A stretch of DNA of 64,000 bases from NCBI GenBank assembly GCA_019137255.1, contig WPDH01000008.1, positions 310,001 to 374,000 on the forward strand. Direction: 5' to 3'. Both the position numbers and the translations under genes were made by a program. This DNA comes from Corinectria fuckeliana. Taxonomy: Eukaryota > Ascomycota > Sordariomycetes > Hypocreales > Nectriaceae. Below are positions 45,667 through 57,466 of this stretch, piece after piece; within the stretch, counting starts at the first letter, position 1; each line of letters starts with the position of its first letter. Under the pieces are notes generated by a model. It saw only the letters and a list, made by a program, of their open reading frames with translations. It did not search any database and was not told where the DNA came from.

Positions 45667-47554
45667 TTACTGACCCTGCAAGGTTCCTCGCACGCCGCCC
45701 TTGCCGCCGACTTCCCTAGCCGTAACGGTGACGCTCAGGTCAGCCATAACATTAATCGTCACCTCGACCTTGCCACCGGCCTTGACGCCCTTGACGGCAG
45801 CCTCAGCGAGGAGGCTGCCGACCTTCCAGACCTTCTCACGCTTCTCCTCCTCGTCGGAGTCGGAGTCGGAGTCGGAGTCCGATTCGTCGGAAGCGGGCTT
45901 CTCGGCCTTGGGCTCGGGCTTGGTCACCTTGATATGGGTGCCGCCCTCGACGACCTTGATGAGGACGTCGCCGCCGTCCTTGGGAGCGGAAATGCGGACA
46001 GTTCGGCGGGCGGGAACAGCGGTCTCGGTGTGCATAACAGGAGCAAAGGTCTCGCCGTCGGGGCCAACGGCGACGACACCAATGGCGTGGGAGATGTGCT
46101 TGACGGTGGTGACAGCGGGGTGAGTAGACTGCTCAATATCGGTGGCCTCGTACTCCTGGACTAGGGAGGCTTGGAGAGCAGCACCACGAGCCTGGAGCTC
46201 CGAGGGGTTGATGGCCGTGGCGCTGGTGGCAGGGGCCAGGATCTCGGTGGTCTCGGGGAAGATGCCGCGGAAGTTGTTGGCGATGCGGGGAGTGTGGGAA
46301 GTACCACCGCACATGATGACCTCGTCAATATCAAGGACGTCAAGGCCGGCCTTCTTCACGACACTCTCAACTAGGCGGTTGAAGCCCTCGAACACCTTGC
46401 GGCCAATCATCTCGTATCGTATCCTGTTGATGGTCACGGAGAAGTCGAAGCCGTCCGCCAGGCTCTCAACGCTGAACTGGGCGTTGACGCCCAGGCTGAG
46501 GGCTCTCTTGGTGGCCTCGGACTCGAGGCGGAGCTTGGCCAAGCTGCGGGCGTTCTCGCGGGGGTCGACGCTGTGCTTCTTCTGGAACTCCTTGGCGAAG
46601 TGCTCCATCAGGGCCTGGTCGAGGTGGACACCGGCGAACTCGTAGTCGTGGGCAGTAGCAAGGATAGTGTACATGCCGCCGCGGGAAGCGACGACGGCAA
46701 CGTCGGAGCGGGTACCTCCAAGATCAGCGACAACAACGATCTTGTCCTCAATGACGGCCTCGGGACGGGCATCATAGGCCAGAACGGCGGCGACCGGGTC
46801 GGAGACAATCTGGAGGATCTCGATGTCGGCATCGTTCGCGGCCTTGATCAGGGCCTCGCGCTGCTTCTCCGAGAAGTTGGTGGGGACAGTGACGACAGCT
46901 GAGGTGACCTTCTTGCCCAGGTAGTCAGAGGCAGAGCCGACGAGGCGGCGCAGGTATCGGGTGGCGGCCTCGGAAACGGGGACAATCGAAGCGTCCTCCT
47001 CCTCGCCGGCCTTGTCCTTGACGGAGAAGGCAATAGAGCCGTCGGCCTCCTGGGGGTGGGCGGAGGCGTGGCAGTGGGTAGGGTCGACGGCCTTGAAACT
47101 GCGCGCCTTCAATTAGCCTGGATGTGCCGTGCAGGGGTGCAGGGAGACGGGTGTGGCGTACTCTTGACCTAGGAAATCGCGGAAGGAGGCGATGGTGTTG
47201 TCGGGGTTGCGGACAAGGAAGGCCTTGGCTTGAGCGCCGTAGTACTCCTCGCCATCGACATAGGAGAGAACGGTGGGGATCTGACGGTCTATGAAGTGAG
47301 GGAAGTTAGTATATGCCCTGATATGATGGTATTGGAATACCGGGCTGGGGCGCAAGACGCAGAACATCGAAGAACCTGAACGAGTAGGAAAATCAAGTAG
47401 AAAATCAGGACTCACCGCCATCCTCGTTGGCAATGACCTCGGCCTTGTCGTCGACGGTGTAGGCGATGGAGCTGTTGGTGTTGCCAAAGGTGATACCGAT
47501 GGTAACCCGGTTGCCAGGCTCAGGGCCCGCCTTGGCGCCGGCGTTGTCACTCAT
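45667..47554 (-). CDS. ssz1: Ribosome-associated Hsp70-like protein Ssz1
   Basis: Atypical Hsp70 that pairs with the J-protein zuotin in the ribosome-associated complex and helps nascent chains fold at the ribosome exit. Exons 47554-47416, 47288-47162 and 47098-45667, giving 565 residues. The nucleotide-binding domain has the N-terminal phosphate loop variant IGITFGNTNSSIAY, the connecting block VVTVPTNFSEKQREAL, a degenerate DLGGTRSDVAVV, and MCGGTSHTPRI. The substrate-binding part is short compared with canonical Hsp70, as known for Ssz1. An insert of Asp-Ser repeats (SDSDSDSD then EEEKREK) separates the ATPase domain from the final beta segment, encoded by a hexanucleotide microsatellite. 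The short exon 2 is needed for RQIPTVLSYVDG. It is divergent from RRP40 with a ~430-base shared 5' region, consistent with co-regulation of ribosome- and RNA-related genes (inference). Confidence 0.94.
45853..45879. repeat. (GTCGGA)~4.5 coding microsatellite in SSZ1
   Basis: Hexanucleotide repeat in the SSZ1 coding region, read on the minus strand as alternating Ser-Asp. Frame-neutral if it changes length. Confidence 0.9.
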
Positions 47555-47984
47555 GGAGGCGACTTTGTGGATGTATTTCTTCGGAGGAGGAGGTAGAGGT
47601 AGTGGGACCCGGTTGTCTCGTGGCAGGTGTGCAAAAGCGAGAGCGGGAGCAAGAGGAAGAGGCAGTCGAAGTCGGAGGGGGAAGCAGAATATTTGGAGGA
47701 GGAGGAGGATGGTTTGGTGGTAGTAGTGGCAGTAGTGGGGGTTTCTTTTTCGCCAGGACCCAAAAATTCGGGAAAAACTGGTAATCGCTAATCGCCCACA
47801 TTTTTCTGGGCGGATAAGGTACGTACCGCCCGCTTCTCAGCTGCTCGCGTGGAAGCTGCCCCACCATCCAATGGGTTTTCCACAAGGCTGACGATCGAAA
47901 CAGCCCAGCGAAGAACGAGAGGCTGTCGCATTGACGAACCTCCAAACCCGACACGCACTGTTGCAGCCACCCGCAACCCACGCC
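47555..47984. promoter_or_regulatory. Shared divergent promoter region of SSZ1 and RRP40
   Basis: 430 bases separate the two start codons. The SSZ1 side holds TACCACC/GGTGG-like runs and polypurine stretches. No core element can be assigned with confidence; the call rests on the head-to-head gene arrangement. Confidence 0.55.
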
Positions 47985-48780
47985 ATGGCCTCCGAAGCCG
48001 TCTTCGTCCTACCCGGCGACCCAATCGACCCGTCCCTCATCCCCTCGCACCCCAAGAAGCCTCTGCGCCTCGGCCCCGGCCTGCGCCATGTTCCGCCCAA
48101 CGACATCCTGCCTACCCTCGCGGGCCAGCTGACCACGGACCGGCAAAAGAACACCATCCGCGTTGAGACCTCCGGAGGACGGGTGCGTCTCGGCCTGCCG
48201 GACTGCAAGGGAACAGCACAGCTAACGGATTTGTTGACAGTACCAACCCCGAGCCGGCGAACTCGTCATCGGCACCGTCCACCGCTCCGCCGCCGACGTC
48301 TACTACGTGACCCTCTCCGACTACACCACGCCCGCCATCCTCCCTCAGCTCTCCTTTGAGGGCGCCACCAAGAAGACGCGTCCGATCCTAGCCCCCGGCG
48401 CGCTTGTCTACGCGCGCGTCGTCCTCGCCAACAAGCACATGGATTCCGAGCTCGAGTGCGTTTCCGCCTCCAGTGGCAAGTCCGAGGGCCTGGGGGCGCT
48501 CGCCGACGGCATGCTCTTCTCTATTTCCCTAGGGATGGCTCGCCGCCTGATGATGCCCAAGAGCGTATTGGAGGGCAAGGTAGTCGTGCTGGAGGAGCTG
48601 GGCAACGCGAGCTTGCAATTCGAGACGGCCACGGGGAGGAACGGCAAGTTCTGGGTTGGCAGCGAGGACGTCAGGACTGTCATTGCCGTAGGACGGGCGG
48701 TGCAGGAGACGGATGAGAGGAGGTTAGGCGTCGAGGAGCAGAAGAAGCTTGTGAGGAAAATCATCAAAGAGCTGAGCTAA
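47985..48780 (+). CDS. rrp40: Exosome complex cap subunit Rrp40
   Basis: EXOSC3/Rrp40 is one of the three S1/KH cap proteins of the RNA exosome, which processes and degrades RNA 3' ends in nucleus and cytoplasm. Exons 47985-48182 and 48241-48780, giving 245 residues; the intron has a GTGCGT donor, a GCTAACG branch site and a TTGACAG acceptor. The N-terminal domain (FVLPGDPIDPSL) is followed by the S1 domain (~65-150: GELVIGTVHRSAADVYYVTL) and a KH domain with the Rrp40-type GRNGKFWVGSEDVRTVI motif near residue 205. Length matches the family (about 240). The ATG at 47985 (context CGCCATGG) is in good context. It lies divergently from SSZ1, and its 3' end faces the C2H2 gene. Confidence 0.94.
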
Positions 48781-49377
48781 AAGAGGAAAAATGAAAAACG
48801 GGCACAACAATGCATGATAGACATAGGGAACATAGTGTCAGAGTCGCACTTTTTGTTCTGCATTTTTCGATCGCTCAGTTATACACGACCATATAAAGAT
48901 ACCCAATATTTGGACTCGACGAGTTCGTCTCAACTGAGGAACTGTCTCCCAAGACCTAGACGCCATATATATCGTCCGCGTCCGTCGACGGACTTTTTAA
49001 ACCCTGCCATACCCGCCTTTGCCTAGAGATGTTGCTCGAAACGAGAGTGGAATGAATGAATCGCTGAAAAGAAAAGTTCAAAATAGTCCCAGCAACGCTT
49101 GCGGCCGAAAGCGACACGTCTAGCCATGGGCAGATCGCGCTCCGTCAGGAGTAGCTCCGGATCCCGAGCAAATAATAAGTCTTGCCATAATTTCCAAACT
49201 TCCAACGCCGATGTCTCCATGCTTGCTCTTGATGCATATCGCTGTTCGCAGAGCTGTCTACCTGGTTAAAACAGAGCCCTGTGAGACTCAAGTTCCGGGC
49301 GGTATAAATGCCCCAAGCTGTGGACTAATCACGGGCAGCGGGGATCCATACCCCTAGGTTGTTAGTTCTTGTTGGTT
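48781..49377. other. Convergent spacer RRP40 / C2H2 gene
   Basis: About 600 bases holding the two 3' UTRs; no coding potential recognised. Confidence 0.5.
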
Positions 49378-51336
49378 TCATACGCCACCCATTTCCTGAT
49401 CGGCCTCAACCGGTTCTGGAAGATTTTTCTGATCCATGTTGTGGATCTTGGTCATGTGGCGTTTCCAATTGTCTTTCCTAGGGAAGCCCTTCCCTCCTTG
49501 TCTGGAGTAGTCGCATCCCTGGACGGCGCAGTGGAACTTCTTTTTCTTCTCGTGCCTGTCATTAATATGACGCTGAAGATGGGTCTTGGTGCCGAACCCC
49601 TTTCCACAGTTGGGATACGAGCATTTGTGTTCCTTGGTGTGGTATCGCTGATGATGCCTGATGCGTGTTAACGGCGTGGTCCTTCCACGTGGGAAATATA
49701 AAACCTACTTCAACTTGTGAGGTTGATCGAAGGCCTGGCTGCAACCGGGCTCATCACACGGATAGGAGCCGGTCCTTGGAGAAATGTTGGCGTTCCCATT
49801 GTTGTTCGGGGATACGCTGTGATGATAGTCTGAGGAAGTGGCTTCGGAGTTGGGGGAAGGGGTGTCCAGTTGCGTAGCGGGAGTGTTCAAGGTCGAAGGA
49901 TTAGTAGACGTAGGCCCAGGAAGGGGCGTTGATACATCCGAGGGGTAACTGGGGTGTCGAGAATCGCGATCTGGCAGTGGGGTCAGGCGGTTATTTGATG
50001 GGAGATCCACCATGACAATATCCTGCTCTTCCACGAATTCCTTCTTGAACGAGTTTTCTCGCTGAGTGGGAGTAGGAGATTGGACAATGGGAGTGGCTTG
50101 GGGGAAGTTGGGTGGCAGAGTAAATGGTGAAGGAGAATCAGTGGGCTCTTCTGGAGGTGGTTGATCGGAGGGCGGGAGTGCGTTGGGCGAGGAAGACGGG
50201 TTGTAAGACATGTATAGTTGATGCTCTGTACGATGCCACATTTCGGACTCTGTAGTGGCTGGCATAATGTCCATTGGGTTGACAGTCCCGGGGGCAGGGT
50301 GAGTCGGTGGGGAGGCAGAAGCTCTAAGCTTAGCATCGAACGGTGGTGATTCCGGCGGAGTCTGAACGCCACCTGGAGGTAGGTCTGTGGATTTGGCGGG
50401 CAGAGCGATGGGCGATCCAAGTGCACGAGAGGAGGGAGGAGGCATATCAGTTGTTGGAGGGTACATGTCCGTCGGAGACTCAGATGTCAACTCGGTCGTA
50501 GTGATGCGTTCCAGGGGAGCATGCTGTCCAGGAACTGCGCAGCGAGGAGCGGCATCGAAACTGCTACCAAAAGTTGGAGAAGTGGGTGAGTGCATGGAGT
50601 GATCCCGTGTGCTCTTGCGGCCGAACATCTGCTTCAGGTTGTGCCGCAGAGAACTCCCACGAGATATCGAGCGCTTGGGGTCGAGCTGGGACTGGGGCTC
50701 CTCTGTCGTGACCATGCCGAAGGCCTCGGACGGGACTGCTGGGCTGTAGTAATCGGCGCTGCTACCTTTGAGAACTCCATCGTGGGCATCACCTATTGAT
50801 TGCGGCATGAACTCTGCTTCGTATCCAGTTAGGGCGGTCCCTTGGGATTCCGAGCGAACTGGCCCCCCAACCCTAGTAGGGGGGACATCAGTGTCGATTC
50901 GGACGGGGTGAGTCTGCTGCTCTTGTCCCTTGCTGTCGGGGCGGATGAGGCCATCGCTTGGGGTCCAGGCTAAGTCTTTCACAGATCCTCCTCCTATTTC
51001 CCCACGTGAGAGATCCTCCCCAGGCTTGAATGAATCTTGCGAGGACAATCGATGTTGGGGGTCGTCAGTACCGGCAGAGCCCCTCGGGGCAGGAACCTCG
51101 CCCGTCTCTGCATCGGGAAGTGCTCGTTGTTTTCGCTCTTCTCGTCGGCGGCGGATGATTTGGCGGATGACCACGGGGTAGAGACAGACGAAGACGAGCG
51201 CGACGGCTACGCAGACGCCGACGACGATGCCCGCAACAGCTCCATTGTCGAGATGGCGCTTGGCCAGAACACCCCTCCGTGCAATGGCCTCCATGACGTC
51301 GCTCCTCCTCCAACTCGGCCGTCGCAATGCTTCCAT
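49378..51336 (-). CDS. C2H2 zinc-finger protein with N-terminal transmembrane segment
   Basis: 635 residues from two exons, 51336-49709 and 49657-49378; the intron (GTAGGT donor) splits a Lys codon inside the first finger. The C terminus (~515-620) carries three fingers: CDEPGCSQAFDQPHKLKHH, CSYPNCGKGFGTKTHLQRH and CAVQGCDYSRQ ... NWKRHMTKIH, a set expected to bind DNA. Unusually for a transcription factor, residues ~33-57 form one strongly hydrophobic segment (AVAGIVVGVCVAVALVFVC) followed at once by RRRREERK, a positive-inside anchor. Between them lies a ~450-residue Ser/Pro/Thr-rich, disordered region. The arrangement suggests a membrane-bound protein whose fingers could be freed by proteolysis; this is inference. 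A second Met at residue 15 (51294) could also serve as start without losing the hydrophobic segment. I recall similar proteins in other filamentous ascomycetes, but no known function. Confidence 0.87.
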
Positions 51337-54204
51337 CGAGTCGGTCCCGCCAAGGTCGGTAAAGAAGCGCGAGTGCTCGGGGGAGACAGCCGTAGCCCGC
51401 AGCCGCTGGTGATGGTGGGCGATTTACCAGCTCCTCGTCGGTGTTGTAGGTTGAGCGGGGCGGTGGTCGCGGCGCGGTGTGGAATTGGGAGGCCGCCGTC
51501 GACTGAGGGCTCGGGGAGTAGGGGACGGGCCTGTTCGCTGGCGGCGAGTGAGGGTACCGAGACGCGGTTTCTCACGGCGATGATAGAGAAGATGTTGAGG
51601 GATAAAATGCGGATTTCGCTCGAGCTCTCATCGCATCATGGCGAAGGATGCGTGAGCTGAGAGCAAAGCTACCATGGGACGACTGCTGTAAGAGAGAAAA
51701 CCTGGGGGCTGCTGGGCTGACGGTAATGAAGAGGAAAGCGCCGGGCGACAGCAGGTGCGGGTGGGCGTGCCCAGGAAAGGTACGTGCCCGTAACGGCTGC
51801 CCGGCGGTCACAATGAAAGCGATCTGGATGGATAGTACTCCGTACCAACTCACTACAGGTACGAGAGCACTGGGCTGCTACCTAATCAATTAACCGCTCT
51901 TCAGCATATGGCCCGCGTACGACGACCTCCATAGGGTCTACTATGTGCGAAGTATTGCCTCATGGCCCCCATCCATCATGTCCAGCCGAGTCAGTTCATC
52001 GGTCTTCCACCCAGCTTGCCAGCCAACTCCTTTCAGTGCAACCCACCTCAGCCTCAGCAGCGAAGGATCCCAGGTGCCAAGATAGGAGGTACCTACAGCA
52101 CCAGCACGGTACCAGTGCTGGAGAAAGATGGTACAATTCAACAGCTTCAGGCCGTATGATTGGAGGGTGACTTCTACAGCTGCCCCGCTTGCCGAGCAGC
52201 GGGTACGTAGCCGAAAGCTAGCAAGCCATTGTCTAAGCCACACTCTCACCTTGCATGATTTTGGACGCCATCTCATGTTTCCCATCCCGTAATTATCAGA
52301 CAGGGAGGGACCCCAGAGCTGTACGAGGTTGGCTACAAGACATGGACAGCATGTGAAAACTTCCAGCACCCCGGTCCTCGAGGATTTTGCAGTGGACACC
52401 TGGACGAGCCCAGACTGCCAGCCCGGCTTACACTATGCAATACCACGCACGTTATACTATGTACGAAATCAACTGCATGGTCGGTCTCGCTCTCGGCACA
52501 ATGTGGCAGGTCGGTAGGTAGCTTGCGTCTTACAGCGCCAGCCGGTTGCGTTGTTGGGTTGGTGCTTCGTTTGATGCTACCTCAGACCGGGGCTTCCGAC
52601 GCCGGTTCTTTCGTGATCGCCGACAACAGACTTATGTATGTGCTACTTCGTACACATCAAATCCAACAGCTTAATACTGCCAAACGATTACTTCACACTT
52701 GGCCATCTTTTTTCTTTCGTCACAAATAGCAAGCATAACTTGGAGGTGGCGTGACGTGCGGAAATCTTTGGAGAAACGACGCGAATCCCTTGCTTTGCAC
52801 TCGCCAGCCAGCCGGCCTTACAGAGGTGCCATGCAGAGACGACACGCCGCTTACATAGCATGTATCGGAATGACATGGGACCATCCAATGCGCCCTCTCC
52901 CGGTGCTGGCTTTCCTCTACTCGCCAGCCCTACAGAAGCCAAGCCAAGCCAGCATAGGGGGAGGGGCAGCGGAGTTTCGAAGCATGTTGATGTGATGTCG
53001 GTTAGGATGTCGGTTGAAAGCCATGGAAGACTCTTCAGGATCCTACTATGTATAACAGCTGCGGGTGGACGACTCCGCCTTGGATCATGTTTCAGGAAGA
53101 CAGGGCATGTTTAATATGCAACTATTCTCTTGGTGTCAACCGGTCAACTTTCGGTCTTACATTTTGCCACTATCGTGTTCCATTGAATCATGTCTATCTC
53201 GATGGCTCTTCCTAGCGTGAGTCTTCCCCGTCACCACTTTAAAGTAAGCTCGGGCCAGCTTCTCCAGCCTCCCGTTACCAAAGTCCCTTTTTCAAACCTT
53301 ACCCACGGGTCCGTCGAATTCCCTCCCCACAGCGCTCAAGCCAGTAAAAGCCCAGCGCCGGTTCATTGCCCGCGATACGGAAGCTAGAATAATTTGAAGG
53401 GAAAACTATGTCCAGTAGATGCTTTGTAGTACATGAATAAAATAGTACCGGTCTAAAGGGAAAAGGTCCGTCACGACCTTCGCTAAAACGGCTAGGCACT
53501 TTGTTCTCGATCTGGGGAAGGGGACTGTGGCGTAGTCCATCTCTGCGACACCACCAACCTCACAGATCGCTATTCCGTAACTACGTAATCTAGATAGTAT
53601 CCACGTAGTATTTAGTGCGAAAAGGGTCAGTCCGTCCTGAATACATTTGTTTCCGGTAGGTGATACATAGTACTTCGTACGTACAAGGTCCGTCATCTCC
53701 CTGCCGATGAAGTATTGCTCGGCTGTGGCTGCAGCAGCTGGTGCGGCGTTCGGCCTCGTCCGTTCTGTTTTGTTTCTCTTGCTGCACTAAGAAATGCTTG
53801 TCTCACACAAGGTCAGGTCTTGCACTGCCAAGACAATCATCTCTTTCCACTGTCCCGCCTGCAGGCCCAACGTCGACACATCACCCAAACTGGAACCTTG
53901 TTCCAACCTCCCGGCTTTCTAAATCACATCCAGGCTTCGAATGACGACTCAATACTCAAGATTCAAGACAGAAAAGCTTTGAAGTTGATCATGTTGGCTA
54001 GCCCAAAGTACTGCGTCGCTTCTAGAAGAATCTGTGTACATGCTCTTCTTCTTCTCCAACTAGAGGTACTTATCTTCTCGAGCATATAACTCAGACCGCC
54101 CTAATTGAACTAACTTCCAGTCGATCTTCTCCTCGCCACAAAACAGTCTCTCTCTCCAGGCATTACAATCTCAATAGATTCCCACCTTCAACAGCATCTT
54201 CATT
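51337..54204. other. Intergenic region between C2H2 and helicase genes
   Basis: About 2.9 kb. The first few hundred bases are the presumed 5' region of the C2H2 gene, the last few hundred the 3' end of the helicase gene. ACGTAC/GTACGT-type short palindromes recur (for example near 53586-53685). No supported gene. Confidence 0.5.
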
Positions 54205-56655
54205 TCACAAGATAAACACTCGACGATCAGCCAACGCGTCATCCCAAATCTGCGACGTGTATTCTGCCCGCACACGTCTCCCACGACTCGCCCGCCATGT
54301 CATCTGGTAATGCATGAGAATGACTTCCGCTTGGCGTGCGCGTGTAATCGCCACGTTGAGACGTTGCGGCTCGTTCATAAAGCCAGCCTTAGTTGTTCGC
54401 ACCATGTCGAGGAAGACCACATCGGCCTGGTTGCCCTGGGCCTTGTCCACCGTCATGACCTCCACCCGGTCCTGCCACTCTTGTGGCCACTGTTTGACCT
54501 CGGCGACATACTGTCTTACAGACGTGCTGTATGGCGTCTGTATCATCACGCTCCCAGGAGAGTTCATGTCGGGCAAGCTTCGGAATCCCGGGTCGCTCAA
54601 GAGCTTCTGGACTTGGGAAACAACCCACTTGTGGTGAACCGGGTTCCAAAAGCTGCTTCGCTGCATCTCCTCTTGACTTTCCTTCAATGCCACGATGGCT
54701 CGGTTCTCCGTCATCTCTGGGACACTGCCAAGTTGCTGTAGGTACTTCTTCAAATGGATAACGCTCTGCGGATATCGGTCTGCATCCTCGTAGCCTGATA
54801 TCATCTCGCCTTGGTAGAACATCTTTGACGGAAGACGGTGAAGGTTTGCGTGGGCGCGCTTGTTGACGAGCAATTTGCTGCCAATGGCGCCCGCCATCTC
54901 AGCTCTTGCCATCAAGCTGACTCGCAACTGGTCGGCATATGGATTGAACTTGAGACCCAACTTCTCCATCTCCCGCTTATTACCGCCTTTCACGAAAGGA
55001 CGGGTCTGTTTCACGTCGCCGGTGAGAATCCATGCGATTGGATCAAAAAACGCGAGAGGTATCAGCGTCGTCAGCTCTCTCGCATGCGGAGCCTCGTCGA
55101 CAAAAACAACCTCGGGGCGGAAAAGCTTTGAAAAGCTTCCATATGCTGCAACCGGTGTTGTTGCGATGAAATCTGTTTGAGCGAGGACCGCTCGGTAGAG
55201 CAGTGATACTTGGCTCCTCAGGGCTTTCCAGTCCGCTGTAGTCAAGACCTCGCCAACCTCCATGCTAGCCAGAATCCGCTTCAAGGGTGTGAAGCAGTCG
55301 TGTTTGTGTTTCTCGTAGTAGTCCCAAGCGACTTCGTCCAATGTCGGTGCCTTCTTGGGGCTTCGATGGACGCCGGTGTGTTTCGCGATGTTGACCGTCG
55401 TTAAGAACTTCTTCACAAAATCGAGCTCGCCTCCAGAATCAGCCTCACGTTGCTTGGACGATGATGTGTTGAGCGTGCTGCTGTTCCTCATCTCGTACGG
55501 CCACCCGTGCATGCGCACGATTCGGAGATTAAGACCTGCGGCCTGGCACAGATTGAAATAGCGATCCGCAGCATCATCGACTGTCTTGTTGAGGTCAACA
55601 ATGAACAGAATTGGACTGCGCTTCTTCTTGGATCCTGGGCGGCGCTTTGACTGAATGAGTGCAGACACAACCATATTCCATTCTGTCTTCCCTGCCCCTG
55701 GACAACCGTTGACAAAGAAAAGTCCATTTGGAATATCCTTGAGGGCGTTGTAAGCAGATCGGTGGTCAGAGTTGAATGACCGGAATTTTTCCAACAGGAG
55801 CTTTGGAATGCGATGCTTCGGGTGTGTCGGGTTCTTTAAATGCGGAAATACTTCATGGAGATTGTAGTAGGTCTTCCAGCCGCCGAAGTTCTGTATCATC
55901 TGGAAAACGTCTTTTGACTTCGCACTTAGCTGACGTTCTCCAAGTCGAGGGACCTCGACGAATCGTCTGAGCGCTGCCAATTCAGCCTCAAAGGTCATAG
56001 AAAAGGTCTCCCACATGATTGTGATGTTTTGGTGCTTTCGCTCGTCCAACGTGAGATTCTGATAGTCGTCGAGACTTGATGCCGTTCTAAAAGTCGCCAT
56101 CAAGTCCAGCTCAACGTTGGTACCATCGTCGTTCTGCCAAGATCGTGGTACTTCGACTTTGAAGGCAGCGCATCTCGGAACAAGAGAGCATGGGAGATCC
56201 TCTGCATCTTCGTACGGATTCGGGATGCGAGTGGTTCTCAAGTGCACCAAAGAAAACGTTCCGCTGGGCTTTTGCACTCTGGTTTCCACATCTATGGTGA
56301 AGTGGTCCGTCAGGGTCGGGAAGACCACATCATCTGAAGGGCTTGGAATCTTGACCAAGAGTAGCCACGACTTCGTGAAAGAGGTGGTCAAACCTGGAAT
56401 CGGAGCGATTGGCCATGCCTTAAAGTTGACGCGCTTCTCGTTGAATCGCTTGAGTACTTCCTCCTCGTTCGCCATCTCGATGAGAGTTCCTTGCTCATGG
56501 CAGAAGACGTAATCGTCCTGATTGAGGAATGTGTGAATAACAGGTGCAGTCTATAGAAGGCGAGAGGGCCATATCAGTATGTGGTTAGCCTAGTTAAAGG
56601 GTTAGGGACTGACCTGCTCCTGGCGGTAGCCCGCAAGGGGTACACTGACCCCCAT
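54205..56655 (-). CDS. UPF1-like superfamily 1 helicase (fungal DNA2/NAM7 type)
   Basis: 795-residue helicase, exons 56655-56614 and 56550-54205. The longest plain frame starts at Met40 (56475), but the coding sequence clearly continues upstream (NQDDYVFCHEQGTLIE) to a TAG acceptor, and a 14-codon first exon (MGVSVPLAGYRQEQ) with a GTCAGT donor gives a full start; I prefer the longer model. Motifs: Walker A GCPGAGKT (~296-303), Walker B FVDEAP (~497), motif III around LTGDVKQTRP, motif V/Va VMTVDKAQGNQADVV and motif VI QRLNVAITRARQ (~747). This order is typical of UPF1/SMG-2/SEN1-like SF1 enzymes. The N-terminal ~250 residues match no domain I recognise. Such stand-alone helicases are numerous in filamentous fungi and mostly uncharacterised. 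RID follows upstream on the same strand, about 0.8 kb away. Confidence 0.87.
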
Positions 56656-57466
56656 ATTGCGAAGCGGACAAGGCTAGTACGGAACTTCTGATAGGTACGA
56701 GCCTAGGCGTAGGTCAAGTTGAATGGTAGACGTAGATTAAGTTGAGGGGTGAATGCAACTCAGGTTGAAGGCTTGGCGAATATCTTCAAGTGAGCCGGGA
56801 GATGGAATCTTGACGAGGAAGCAAGGTTGCGAAGAAGCTTCGAGGTTCTTGGAGTGAGCTCGAAAGAGATGAAGGTGAAGGAAAGAAGAGGGGGATTTTC
56901 TAGGTTGGGGGTGGGAAGAAATAAAGCCTGCAGCAGGTGGCAGGTGCTCGCCAGCAGCGCTGCCTGCCAGCTGCCTGCCAGCTTCCAGCAAGCACCTGCG
57001 TGTTTTTTGAATCATGTGCGCAAGGTGGCTTTAAACGGAAAGATAGAGGTGGGAGAGGGGTGCAGGCTTCAAGCAGGCAGGCTCCAGTCAACGGTGAATC
57101 ACTGACGGACGAAGGTTGCTTCGCTGGGTTGCGGTTGTGCTGGTTGCCTTTAGGCAGCACGAAAGGAAAACTACATTGCAATGACAGTGTGAATACTGGA
57201 GAAGATGCAGAGGCCAAGTAACATTATATGACATCCTGCTATGATACCTCGTATCGTAATCCTTAGTAGCCATGGATGTCTTCGGCTATCCAGCACCCTA
57301 ATCCTGCATTCTCACCCCAAGTTCTTTGACATCCGGCAACCACTCCGCCTGAGCTGAGGCATAGCTAGTCCCCATACATGTATTTTCAATCAGTGCCAGT
57401 AGAACATTGAAGGCCAAGTATAGCCCCAAAGTCGTTCTCGTTGCCCAAAATGATGGCCTGTGGTTT
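56656..57466. other. Spacer between RID and helicase genes
   Basis: 811 bases between two minus-strand genes. It holds an imperfect inverted repeat (listed separately), repeated CTGCCTGCCAG units (56961-56982), and a minus-strand frame containing a FLVKIPSP stretch resembling LLLVKIPSP of the helicase. No gene is assigned. Confidence 0.5.
56940..56999. repeat. Imperfect inverted repeat with CTGCCTGCCAG units
   Basis: Nine perfectly complementary bases (GCAGGTGCT at 56940-56948 and AGCACCTGC at 56991-56999), extended with mismatches, enclose two tandem GCTGCCTGCCA units. The segment could form a hairpin in DNA or RNA. It lies about 290 bases upstream of the helicase gene start. Confidence 0.7.
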
